Of a DNA stretch of 11,068 bases, positions 1-6,797 are shown one piece after another; positions within the stretch are counted from its first letter, which is position 1; every line of letters begins with the position of its first letter. The notes under the pieces are model-generated. The model was given only the letters and a program-made list of their open reading frames with translations, did no database searches and was not told the origin of the DNA. A program made the position numbers and the translations under genes. This DNA comes from Dehalococcoidia bacterium. Lineage in GTDB: Bacteria; Chloroflexota; Dehalococcoidia; Lucifugimonadales; Lucifugimonadaceae. The stretch spans positions 1 to 11,068 of the forward strand of contig JANQEF010000092.1 of NCBI GenBank assembly GCA_028278465.1, in the 5' to 3' direction.

Positions 1-650
<650 letters not shown>

Positions 651-654
<4 letters not shown>

Positions 655-710
655 CTGCGCGTTCTCTCCTCGGGAGCTTCGTAGTGTTCCAGCGGCGCTA
701 GATCGGTCAT
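651..710 (-). CDS. Possible 19-codon coupling ORF between pyrC and carA
   Basis: The 52-bp pyrC-carA gap is not empty in translation terms. An ATG at 710-708 overlaps the pyrC TGA (ATGA, 710-707). The frame then runs 19 codons, MTDLAPLEHYEAPEERTRR, to a TGA at 653-651 that overlaps the carA GTG (GTGA, 654-651). Both junctions are the 4-nt overlaps typical of translational coupling. The carA ribosome-binding tract GAGGAGAG lies inside this ORF and encodes its Pro-Glu-Glu-Arg stretch. I recognise no family. It may be a passive coupling element that hands ribosomes from pyrC to carA, a true microprotein, or chance. It is too short for its composition to prove coding. Confidence 0.35.
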
Positions 711-2059
711 TTCGCGGACGGCTCCGCAGCCATCGCGTTCCAGGCCGTGGCTCCGGCGTATACCGTTTCCACGACTCTGCCCTTGAGCGTCACTCCGTCG
801 AGCGGTGTGTTCCTGCTGAGCGATACGAAGTCGTCCGCAGAAACGGTCCACTCGGCCTCGGGGTCGAGCAGCACAATGTCGGCAGGTGCTTCGGGCTTCA
901 GCGTACCGAGCTCTCTGCCCAGTATGCGAGATGGCTCGGCGGTCAGCCTTGAGATCAGTTCAGGCAGGGAGAGCGCTTTCTCGTGGACCAGTTTCATCAC
1001 CTGTGCGAACGCTGTCTCTAGCACGTTGATGCCATGCGCCGCTTCGTCGTAGGTGCAGACCTTGTCCGTGGCGGCGTGCGGCGCGTGGTCGGTGGCGACA
1101 ACGTCGATCGTGCCGTCGGCCAGCGCCTCCGGGACTGCCGCCACGTCGGCGGACGACCGCAGCGGCGGATTGACCTTGGTGTTCGTGTCGTACGCAGCGG
1201 CGGGAACAGCGTCGGGCACCTCGCCGTGCAGCCCATAAACCCACGTTTCGTCGAGCGTCAGGTGATGCGGCGTGACCTCTGCTGTCACATTCAGTCCGCG
1301 CTGCTTCGCTGCACGGATCAACTCGACTCCGGCGGCGGTGGAGACGTGGGGGACATGCAAACGCCCGCCTGTTAACGCCGCCAGCTCGATGTCGCGAGCA
1401 ATCATCACGGCCTCTGCGCTCGCCGGGACCGGAGGCAGCCCGAGCCGCGTCGCCACCGGGCCCTCGTTCATCACGCCGCCGCGCACCAGCGAGTGGTCTT
1501 CGGCGTGGTTGATGATCGGTAGACCGAGCGCCGTGGTGTAGCTCAGCGCCTGCCGCATCACATTGGCGTCCGATACAGGATCGCCGTCGTCTGAGAAGCC
1601 GATCACGCCGGCGTCGGCCAGCTCGCCCATCGGCGCAAGCGCCTTGCCCCTACGGCCCTTCGTGATGGCGCCGATAGCCAGCACACGCACCGCGGCATCA
1701 CTCGCCGCACGGCGCAGCACGTCCTCTATGACGGCGGCGCTGTCCTGGCACGGGTCGGTGTTCGGCATCGCGCAGACGGTTGTGAAGCCACCGCGCGCCG
1801 CGGCCTGAGTTCCCGACTCGATCGTCTCTTTCCACTCGTGGCCGGGATCGCGCAGGTGCGTGTGGAGGTCAATGAAACCGGGCGCCACGACGAGCCCCGA
1901 GGCATCGGTCACATCGTGGCCCTCCGGCGCAGCATCCAGCGGCGCTTCGGTGACCTCGACGACCTTGCCGCCGGAGATCAGCACATCGGCGACACGGTCG
2001 ATCCCCTGCCCGGGATCGATCACGCGTCCGCCTCTTATGACTCTCTTGCTGTTTGCCAT
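707..2059 (-). CDS. pyrC: Dihydroorotase, class I (zinc amidohydrolase)
   Basis: This enzyme interconverts N-carbamoyl-aspartate and dihydroorotate, the third step of UMP synthesis, in the cytosol. The 450-residue length is normal for the Bacillus/Aquifex type. Metal-ligand motifs are all visible: HTH at residues 66-68 within FIDLHTHLRDPG, the DDG pair at 157-159, NHAED with His185, HVPHVS with His238, and VATDHAPH with Asp324. MPNTDP (98-103) and TPHHLTL (263-269) are also family signatures. The start is an ATG with only a weak ribosome-binding site, 21 bp after the pyrB stop, which suggests coupling to pyrB. The family's class I enzymes often associate with aspartate transcarbamoylase, consistent with the adjacent pyrB. 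Nothing appears damaged. Hydantoinase is the only realistic alternative, and operon context rules against it. Confidence 0.97.
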   Translation of the reverse strand: MANSKRVIRGGRVIDPGQGIDRVADVLISGGKVVEVTEAPLDAAPEGHDVTDASGLVVAPGFIDLHTHLRDPGHEWKETIESGTQAAARGGFTTVCAMPNTDPCQDSAAVIEDVLRRAASDAAVRVLAIGAITKGRRGKALAPMGELADAGVIGFSDDGDPVSDANVMRQALSYTTALGLPIINHAEDHSLVRGGVMNEGPVATRLGLPPVPASAEAVMIARDIELAALTGGRLHVPHVSTAAGVELIRAAKQRGLNVTAEVTPHHLTLDETWVYGLHGEVPDAVPAAAYDTNTKVNPPLRSSADVAAVPEALADGTIDVVATDHAPHAATDKVCTYDEAAHGINVLETAFAQVMKLVHEKALSLPELISRLTAEPSRILGRELGTLKPEAPADIVLLDPEAEWTVSADDFVSLSRNTPLDGVTLKGRVVETVYAGATAWNAMAAEPSAK

Positions 2060-2080
2060 ATCCGTTTGTCCGGTGCGCTT

Positions 2081-3142
2081 CTAGTCCCTGCCCCTCGAGC
2101 AGATGGCGTAGAGCACAGCCATCCTGACCGCAACGCCGTTCCTCACCTGCTCCTCGACCACCGACTGCGCTCCGTGCGCAACGTCCGAGCTGATTTCGAC
2201 TCCTTCGTTCATCGGCCCGGGATGCAGCAGCGGCGCGCCTTTCTTCGCCAGCGCCAGCCGCTTGCGGTTGATCCCGTAGAGGTTCGAGTACTCGCGCAGG
2301 TCAGGCAGATGCCCCGCATCCTGCCGCTCCTGCTGGATGCGTAGCGTCATCACCGCATCAGAGTCTTCCAGCGCCTCCTCCAGTCGCTCGGCGACCAGAA
2401 CGCCCTCCATGCCAACCTCGCTCAGCGTCTCGCCCGGCGACCATCCCGCGGGCATCAGCGTCGGTGGGCCGCACAGGACAACGTCGGCACCCATCTTCAC
2501 CAGCCCGAGGATGTCTGAGCGGGCAACGCGGCTGTAGAGAACATCGCCAACGATCGCCACTTTCTTGCCTTCGAGCGTTCCGAGCTTCTGCCGCAGCGTG
2601 AACAGGTCCAGTAGCGTCTGTGTGGGATGCGCGTGCATGCCGTCGCCTGCGTTCACAACGGGCGCCGAGACGTGGCGCGCTACGAAGTGCGGAGCGCCGG
2701 AGTGCGGGTGCCGGATCACCAGCGCATCCACCTGCATCGCCTGCAGCGTGAGCGCAGTGTTGTAGAGCGATTCGCCCTTGCTGACGCTGCTGGCCGAGAC
2801 CGAGACGTTGATCACGTCGGCGCCGAGCACCTTGCCTGCCTCTTCGAACGAGATGCGGGTGCGAGTGCTGTTCTCGTAGAAGACGGTGATGATCGTCTTG
2901 CCGCGCAGCGCGGGGGTCTTCTTTACATCGCGGCCGAGCACTTCGAGCATGCCCTCGGCGCTGTCGAGCAGTGTGTCGATCTGCTGGCGGGACAGGCTGT
3001 CGATATCCAGCAGGTTGCGTAGCTGGCCGTCGGTTACCGGCTCGGCGGCAGCAGATTCCAGCCTTGCTGTCTCAGCTGTCTCCGGGCCGGTGTTGCCGTT
3101 AACCGGTGCCTGGGTCTCGCGAACCTCTCTGCTCGTGGTCAT
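2081..3142 (-). CDS. pyrB: Aspartate carbamoyltransferase catalytic subunit
   Basis: PyrB condenses carbamoyl phosphate with aspartate, the committed step of pyrimidine synthesis. Visible signatures are the carbamoyl-phosphate site STRTR (92-96), the mobile-loop lysine in SVSKGES (Lys122), HPTQTLLD (172-179), the GD...SRVARSD strand (199-210), and the C-terminal HPGPMNEG (307-314). No regulatory pyrI lies nearby. At 353 residues it is longer than the usual roughly 305-310, because the first 40 or so residues are a low-complexity, Glu/Ala/Thr-rich tail before LRNLLDIDSLS. The ATG is supported by a GGAG tract 7 nt upstream and by the ATGA overlap with pyrR, so the tail is probably real. The usual bacterial HPGPMNRG reads with Glu in place of Arg here. 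Confidence 0.97.
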   Translation of the reverse strand: MTTSREVRETQAPVNGNTGPETAETARLESAAAEPVTDGQLRNLLDIDSLSRQQIDTLLDSAEGMLEVLGRDVKKTPALRGKTIITVFYENSTRTRISFEEAGKVLGADVINVSVSASSVSKGESLYNTALTLQAMQVDALVIRHPHSGAPHFVARHVSAPVVNAGDGMHAHPTQTLLDLFTLRQKLGTLEGKKVAIVGDVLYSRVARSDILGLVKMGADVVLCGPPTLMPAGWSPGETLSEVGMEGVLVAERLEEALEDSDAVMTLRIQQERQDAGHLPDLREYSNLYGINRKRLALAKKGAPLLHPGPMNEGVEISSDVAHGAQSVVEEQVRNGVAVRMAVLYAICSRGRD

Positions 3143-3711
3143 GTGCCTGCTCCAACCGGTGACATGCGGATCAGCTCGACCTGGTCCGTGTCATCCACTT
3201 CAGTCAGCTTCACCATCACCCGTTCGTCCTGCGCCGTCGGGATGTTCTTGCCGATGTAGTCGGGCCGAATCGGCAGCTCTCTGTGGCCGCGGTCGACCAG
3301 CGCTGCGAACTGGATGCGGCTGGCGCGGCCGAAATCTGAGAGAGCGTTGAGAGCGGCGCGGACGGTGCGGCCGGTGTAGAGAACGTCGTCCACCAGTACA
3401 ACCGGACGGCCTTCCAGCGAGACCGGAATAGAAGTCGGACGGACCGGGTGGACCGATGCCTGCTCCGGGTCGTCCCTGTACAGCCTAGGGTCGAGGGAGC
3501 CGACTGGCGGGACGAAGCCCTCGAAAAGCTCGATGTTCGCTGCGAGGCGGTTAGCGATGTGCACACCACGGGTCTGGACGCCGACCAGCACGAGGTCGCG
3601 GTTTCCCCCGTTCCTCTCCAGGATCTCGTGGGAAATGCGGGCCATCGCCCGGCGAATGTCATCGCTGGACAGCACGACGCGGCCATCGTAGTGACTGCTC
3701 TGGTCAGTCAT
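3139..3711 (-). CDS. pyrR: PyrR, pyrimidine operon RNA-binding attenuator / uracil phosphoribosyltransferase-like
   Basis: PyrR is a phosphoribosyltransferase-fold protein that binds pyr leader RNA when UMP is high and often also has uracil phosphoribosyltransferase activity. The 190-residue length is typical. The PRPP-binding loop VVLVDDVLYTGRTVRAAL (about 103-120) is intact, and GVQTRGVHIANRL (44-56) and VDRGHRELPIRPDYIGKN (138-155) are PyrR hallmarks. It is the first gene of the operon and sits directly after a leader carrying a PyrR binding loop, antiterminator and terminator, so it very likely regulates its own operon. Its stop overlaps the pyrB start by 4 nt. The ATG at 3711 has a poor Shine-Dalgarno sequence, but the N-terminus aligns with the family and no better start exists. 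Confidence 0.97.
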   Translation of the reverse strand: MTDQSSHYDGRVVLSSDDIRRAMARISHEILERNGGNRDLVLVGVQTRGVHIANRLAANIELFEGFVPPVGSLDPRLYRDDPEQASVHPVRPTSIPVSLEGRPVVLVDDVLYTGRTVRAALNALSDFGRASRIQFAALVDRGHRELPIRPDYIGKNIPTAQDERVMVKLTEVDDTDQVELIRMSPVGAGT

Positions 3712-3746
3712 CCGTCAGCCGCCGGTGTGTTGTGTGTCCGCAGCGC

Positions 3747-3779
3747 AAAAAAAGACCCTTGCCAGTTCGCGGCAAGGGT
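3747..3779 (-). terminator. Intrinsic terminator of the pyr attenuator
   Basis: On the minus strand the transcript reads ACCCTTGCC (3779-3771), a 7-nt loop, then GGCAAGGGT (3763-3755), C at 3754, and seven U residues (3753-3747). The 9-bp stem is perfect. It lies 36 nt upstream of the pyrR ATG and downstream of the operon promoter, so it is an attenuator and not an end-of-operon terminator. It should form when PyrR holds the upstream arm. Confidence 0.95.
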
Positions 3780-3846
3780 GTGCGGACGCCCGGCGCGTGC
3801 GTGCTGAGACTGCGGCGCGGGCCGTTCGCTTCACCGAACCCTTGCC
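3771..3846 (-). promoter_or_regulatory. Antiterminator pairing in the pyr leader
   Basis: The sequence GGCAAGGGT occurs twice on the minus strand. One copy (3846-3838) lies upstream, and the other is the 3' arm of the terminator. The upstream copy can pair over 9 bp with ACCCTTGCC at 3779-3771, the terminator's 5' arm, so the two structures exclude each other. The exact plus-strand direct repeat is 11 nt (3755-3765 and 3838-3848). In the absence of PyrR-UMP this pairing should allow read-through into pyrRBC-carA. Confidence 0.88.
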
Positions 3847-3873
3847 AGCCTCACTGGACCGGTATTAAAGGCT
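3837..3873 (-). ncRNA. PyrR binding loop (anti-antiterminator)
   Basis: The minus strand at 3860-3847 reads GGUCCAGUGAGGCU, matching the known PyrR binding consensus ARUCCNGNGAGGYU at all but the first base, where the G-U pair replaces A-U. It folds as an upper stem capped by the hexaloop CAGUGA, then two C-G pairs, an internal bulge with AAUA on the 5' side, and a lower stem AGCCUUU/AAGGGUU of 7 bp. The 3' side of the lower stem uses the AAGGGU of the antiterminator arm, so PyrR binding would free the terminator. This is the classical PyrR mechanism, inferred here from sequence. Confidence 0.92.
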
Positions 3874-3903
3874 TCGATCAGCGGTCATTTTCAGTTCACT
3901 TCG

Positions 3904-3932
3904 AGCATATCACCGGCCCATCGGCGCAGCAA
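3904..3932 (-). promoter_or_regulatory. Probable pyr operon promoter with extended -10
   Basis: On the minus strand TTGCTG (3932-3927) is followed by a 17-nt spacer and TATGCT (3909-3904). The bases TGA directly before TATGCT make an extended -10 (TGn), which can compensate for the weak -35. Transcription would begin near 3897, about 25 nt before the PyrR binding loop, giving a leader of roughly 185 nt. It is the best candidate in the 310-bp gap between the VOC gene and pyrR. No terminator with a U tract is visible after the VOC gene, so read-through from upstream is possible. Confidence 0.6.
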
Positions 3933-4021
3933 TTGCAATTCAACGCGATCGTGCAACGCGGAAAGAAGCGTCGTGGCCTTTCTAATGTGGCGGACTGTCA
4001 GCTGCCGCATCGAGTGGCGTT

Positions 4022-4432
4022 TTACAGCCCCTCGACCTGGCTGATCTCGAACAGGTGGCCCGAAGGGTCGCGGAAGAAGCAGCGGATCTCGCCGCCGTGC
4101 TCCGACATCTTCGGAGGCGTCAGGAACTCGGCGCCGCGTGCCTTCAACTCCTTATAGGTCTCCTGGCAGTCCTTTACCCGGATCGTGAAGGCCGCGCTCA
4201 CCCGGTCCGGATCGGCCGGGCGTTCGAAGGTCACAGTCGGCTTGTCTGGCGTCGGCCCTCCGCCGGTCACAACCAGCAGCCAGTTGCCGAGAAAGGTGTA
4301 GACGAGCGAGGTTCCGCCGTACTCGCGGTACAGCTCGGCGCCCAGCACGTCCGAGTAGAACCGTTTCGACGCCTCTATGTCCTCGACGACGAGGATGTGC
4401 GTGAGCTCGGATGTCGGATCAGGAAATGGCAT
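4022..4432 (-). CDS. VOC superfamily protein (glyoxalase/bleomycin-resistance/dioxygenase fold)
   Basis: This is a 136-residue single-unit vicinal oxygen chelate protein. It shows two beta-alpha-beta-beta-beta repeats. The first opens with ELTHILVVEDIEASKRFYSDVLGAE (about 9-33), including candidate metal ligand His12. The second runs from AFTIRVKDCQETYKELKARGAEF and ends RCFFRDPSGHLFEISQ, with Glu129 in the usual terminal-ligand position. The family covers lactoylglutathione lyase, extradiol dioxygenases, fosfomycin/bleomycin resistance and epimerases. Nothing here picks one, so the substrate is unknown. It follows the DinB gene by 18 bp and has a weak ribosome-binding site, so it is probably the last gene of that unit. 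Family assignment is firm, function is not. Confidence 0.88.
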   Translation of the reverse strand: MPFPDPTSELTHILVVEDIEASKRFYSDVLGAELYREYGGTSLVYTFLGNWLLVVTGGGPTPDKPTVTFERPADPDRVSAAFTIRVKDCQETYKELKARGAEFLTPPKMSEHGGEIRCFFRDPSGHLFEISQVEGL

Positions 4433-4450
4433 AGTAGGTCGCGGCTCAGA

Positions 4451-4960
4451 TCAGAGGATTCGGTCGACGATGCCACGCAGGTAGCGCGCCTGCCCGGCAT
4501 GCTGGATATTGTCACTGATGATGCTGATCAACCTGATGCCGACCGAGACCGGCGGGTCATACGAGCGGTCGACGATGCGGTCCAGCTCATTGGCATCCAC
4601 CGTGTCGAGGTACGCGAAAGTGCGGTCTGACACCGCGTGGTGATGCGCCACCAGCAGCTCGCCATCAGGGCGAATCGCCGCCACCTCGTCCGGCCCGTCG
4701 CCACGGCCATCGTGCTGCGGGTTCGGCTCCATGCCGAACTTGTTATGCCAGCGCCCGGTTACCCACGTCTGCTCGATCCCGGCGATCTCCGAGACCTGCC
4801 TGTCCTGCCCGCGAGTGAGGTGCCAGGTCAGCCACGCTATCGAGTTTGCGCCCGGCTCGGGACGGTACGACAGGCCCTCGGCGCCCAGGCCGTCAACCGA
4901 CATGTCGACCAGCTCCCGGATGCGCATGTAGCCGTCCTTCAGGAGCTCCTTGCCTTCCAT
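4451..4960 (-). CDS. DinB/DUF664-family four-helix-bundle protein
   Basis: The 169-residue protein has the DinB/YfiT-like layout of a putative metal-binding helical bundle. WLTWHLTRGQDRQ (43-55) supplies His47, and the C-terminal NIQHAGQARYLRG (151-163) supplies His154, the two most characteristic metal-site positions. HHH at 106-108 could add a third ligand. Relatives include thiol-dependent S-transferases (mycothiol or bacillithiol) and many uncharacterised proteins. No substrate can be assigned. The ATG has an AAGGAG tract 8 nt upstream, a good start. The gene lies 36 bp after the SprT-like gene and 18 bp before the VOC gene. A DinB-VOC pair is a frequent stress or detoxification-type neighbourhood, but that is only suggestive. 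Confidence 0.85.
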   Translation of the reverse strand: MEGKELLKDGYMRIRELVDMSVDGLGAEGLSYRPEPGANSIAWLTWHLTRGQDRQVSEIAGIEQTWVTGRWHNKFGMEPNPQHDGRGDGPDEVAAIRPDGELLVAHHHAVSDRTFAYLDTVDANELDRIVDRSYDPPVSVGIRLISIISDNIQHAGQARYLRGIVDRIL

Positions 4961-4996
4961 GTCGGTATCTCCTTGCGGGCCTCTTTAGCCGGTGTG

Positions 4997-5569
4997 TCAG
5001 ATCGGCTTCGGGCCGTCTTCGGAAAGCGCTACCGCCGACCACCTATTCGGCCTGAGTGCTGTGCCGCAGTCGCACTTTATCCTTGAAGCTCGCTTCTTTC
5101 TGAGGATCTTCTCGCCGCACGACGGACAGTCGACCGAATACCTCAACCGCCTGTTCCATCCGGCGTGGTCGATGTTGACGAACCTCCCGGCGACCAAGCC
5201 AAGCTCTTTGCACGCCGCCCGGAACTCCCGTCCATGGGCCTGCGCCTTCGGGTCGCGCTGGTGGACGATGGCGTGTGCCACTTCGTGAAGCGCGACCTGT
5301 CTTTGCTCGTCCGGCGTGCCGAGCGCTAGCAGCCGAGACGAAAGGCGGATCAGGTTCTTCGATGGCGTGAACGAGCCGAGCGTCCGCAGCATCCGGCGCG
5401 AGACCTGGATGGCCGGCATATCGCCGTCCGGCGACCACCGCCTGAACGTCTCACGGACCAGCGAGAAGATGTCGAAAGGCTGTGGGGCTGCAGGCGCTTC
5501 CAGACCGGGCAGAGCGAGCTGCGCGGTGCTGTTTGACGTTCGGCGTCGCTGTTTCGGCGAGTTCGGCAA
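4997..5569 (-). CDS. SprT-like zinc metalloprotein
   Basis: The 190-residue protein carries HEVAH at 95-99 within VALHEVAHAIVHQRD, the zinc-protease motif, with catalytic Glu96. A probable third ligand is His112 in AHGREF, as in the SprT family. A C-terminal zinc-ribbon-like element has CPSC (148-151) and CDC (166-168). The first 30 residues are basic and then Pro/Ala-rich, likely disordered. Eukaryotic relatives (Spartan) cleave DNA-protein crosslinks. Bacterial members are mostly uncharacterised, so the role here is open. The best start is a TTG at 5569. The frame is open further upstream to a stop near 5610, but no ATG or GTG occurs before Met51, and no good ribosome-binding site precedes the TTG. 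The start is therefore uncertain, although the domain call is secure. Confidence 0.85.
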   Translation of the reverse strand: MPNSPKQRRRTSNSTAQLALPGLEAPAAPQPFDIFSLVRETFRRWSPDGDMPAIQVSRRMLRTLGSFTPSKNLIRLSSRLLALGTPDEQRQVALHEVAHAIVHQRDPKAQAHGREFRAACKELGLVAGRFVNIDHAGWNRRLRYSVDCPSCGEKILRKKRASRIKCDCGTALRPNRWSAVALSEDGPKPI

Positions 5570-5678
5570 CTGGGTTAGTCTCGTGGGCGGTTGGGTCGGG
5601 ACTTGCTAACGCGGCAGCGGCTGGACAGCGGCCACACAGAAAAGCGTAGCCATCTCCCCGAATCCGGCTGCGATGTGG

Positions 5679-6791
5679 TCAGGACCGAAAGCGGGCGGGG
5701 CTCAGGAAACCGGCGTCGATACCCGTGTCGGTACCGAGCGCCATGTCTGCCGCCACCTTGCCGAGCGCGGGTCCGAGCACGATGCCGTTGCGGCCGCCGC
5801 CAGTCGCCACGATAACGTTGCTGTCGTCTTCGAGCGGACCAACCGCCGGAAATCCGTCGGCAGTCACCGGACGCAGGCACGCCGTCTGGGTCACCATCTC
5901 AGCGTCCGCCAGGAACGGCAGGACCTTCTGCGCGGACGCAAGAATGCCGGCCCGGGCGCTTTCGGTCGGCTGTTCGTCGAAACCGACGCGCTCCTCCGTC
6001 GTGCCGCACCAGAGCAATCCGTCCGGCTTCGACCCCGCGTAGTCTGAGTCGTACCAGAGCGAAATCTTCATGGGCGGACCCGGCGCCCTCAGCCGCACGA
6101 TCTGACCCTTGAGCGGCTCGACCGGCACTGTAGCGCCCGTACCCTCCAACAGCCGCGACGACCACGGCCCCGCGGCGACTATCACCTTCGCCGCAGAGTA
6201 GGTCTCGCCACCGGCCTGAACGCCCACCGAACCGCTGCCGTCAGCAACAACCGACTCCACCTCGGTATTCACCAGTCTCGCCCCTCGCGCCTCAGCCGAC
6301 CGCCACATCGCGCTCGTGAACGCAGACGGGCTGATCTCGGCGCTCTCTCCGAGATACAGGCCGCCGATGACGTGCTGTGAGATCCGCGCCTCGATGTGGC
6401 TCAACTCGCCGTACTCCAGCCACCGGATATCGCCGAGCAGCGAGGAGGAGTGAGTTCGATACAGCCCGCGGTACTGCGCGGCCATCGGCTCATCGAGCGC
6501 CAGCAGCACAGACGCCTTCCTGCGCTGCAGCGGCTCGCCCGGCTCGGACAGCTCATCCGATACTTGACGGTGCAGCTCCAGCGACAGCTTCGTCAGCTCG
6601 TCTACCGGATCGGAAGGGTCGTCGAACAGCCGCGGGAGCAGGACGCCGAAAGCGAACCCGGAAGCGTGCGCCGCCACCGAGTCCTTCTCGAACAACAGCA
6701 CGCTCTGGCCCCGTTGCGAGAGGAAGTGTGCTGCAGCGCAACCGGCGATGCCGCCGCCGATCACGATCACATCTGCGGTGTGGTCAGCCAA
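5679..6791 (-). CDS. FAD-dependent oxidoreductase, DAO family (glycine oxidase/D-amino acid dehydrogenase-like)
   Basis: A 370-residue flavoenzyme of the D-amino-acid-oxidase superfamily. The N-terminal Rossmann motif VIVIGGGIAGCAAAHFL (8-24) is followed by an acidic ribose-binding Glu35. A second FAD contact region is KVIVAAGPWS in the middle. The substrate-side signature LRPVTADGFPAVGPL (about 306-320) includes the conserved Arg, and the C-terminal ATGGGRNGIVLGPALGK (329-345) resembles ThiO/DadA-type enzymes. It probably oxidises an amine or amino acid, but the substrate is not readable from sequence. Thiamine genes are not adjacent, so ThiO is not claimed. The start is a TTG only 6 bp after the malic enzyme stop, with no clear ribosome-binding site, suggesting translational coupling. 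Confidence 0.87.
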   Translation of the reverse strand: MADHTADVIVIGGGIAGCAAAHFLSQRGQSVLLFEKDSVAAHASGFAFGVLLPRLFDDPSDPVDELTKLSLELHRQVSDELSEPGEPLQRRKASVLLALDEPMAAQYRGLYRTHSSSLLGDIRWLEYGELSHIEARISQHVIGGLYLGESAEISPSAFTSAMWRSAEARGARLVNTEVESVVADGSGSVGVQAGGETYSAAKVIVAAGPWSSRLLEGTGATVPVEPLKGQIVRLRAPGPPMKISLWYDSDYAGSKPDGLLWCGTTEERVGFDEQPTESARAGILASAQKVLPFLADAEMVTQTACLRPVTADGFPAVGPLEDDSNVIVATGGGRNGIVLGPALGKVAADMALGTDTGIDAGFLSPARFRS

Positions 6792-6797
6792 CGCGGA

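Noticed and set aside
3755..3848. The 11-nt direct repeat ACCCTTGCCAG considered as a mobile-element target duplication or operator pair
   Set aside because: It is fully explained as the antiterminator and terminator arms of the PyrR attenuator.
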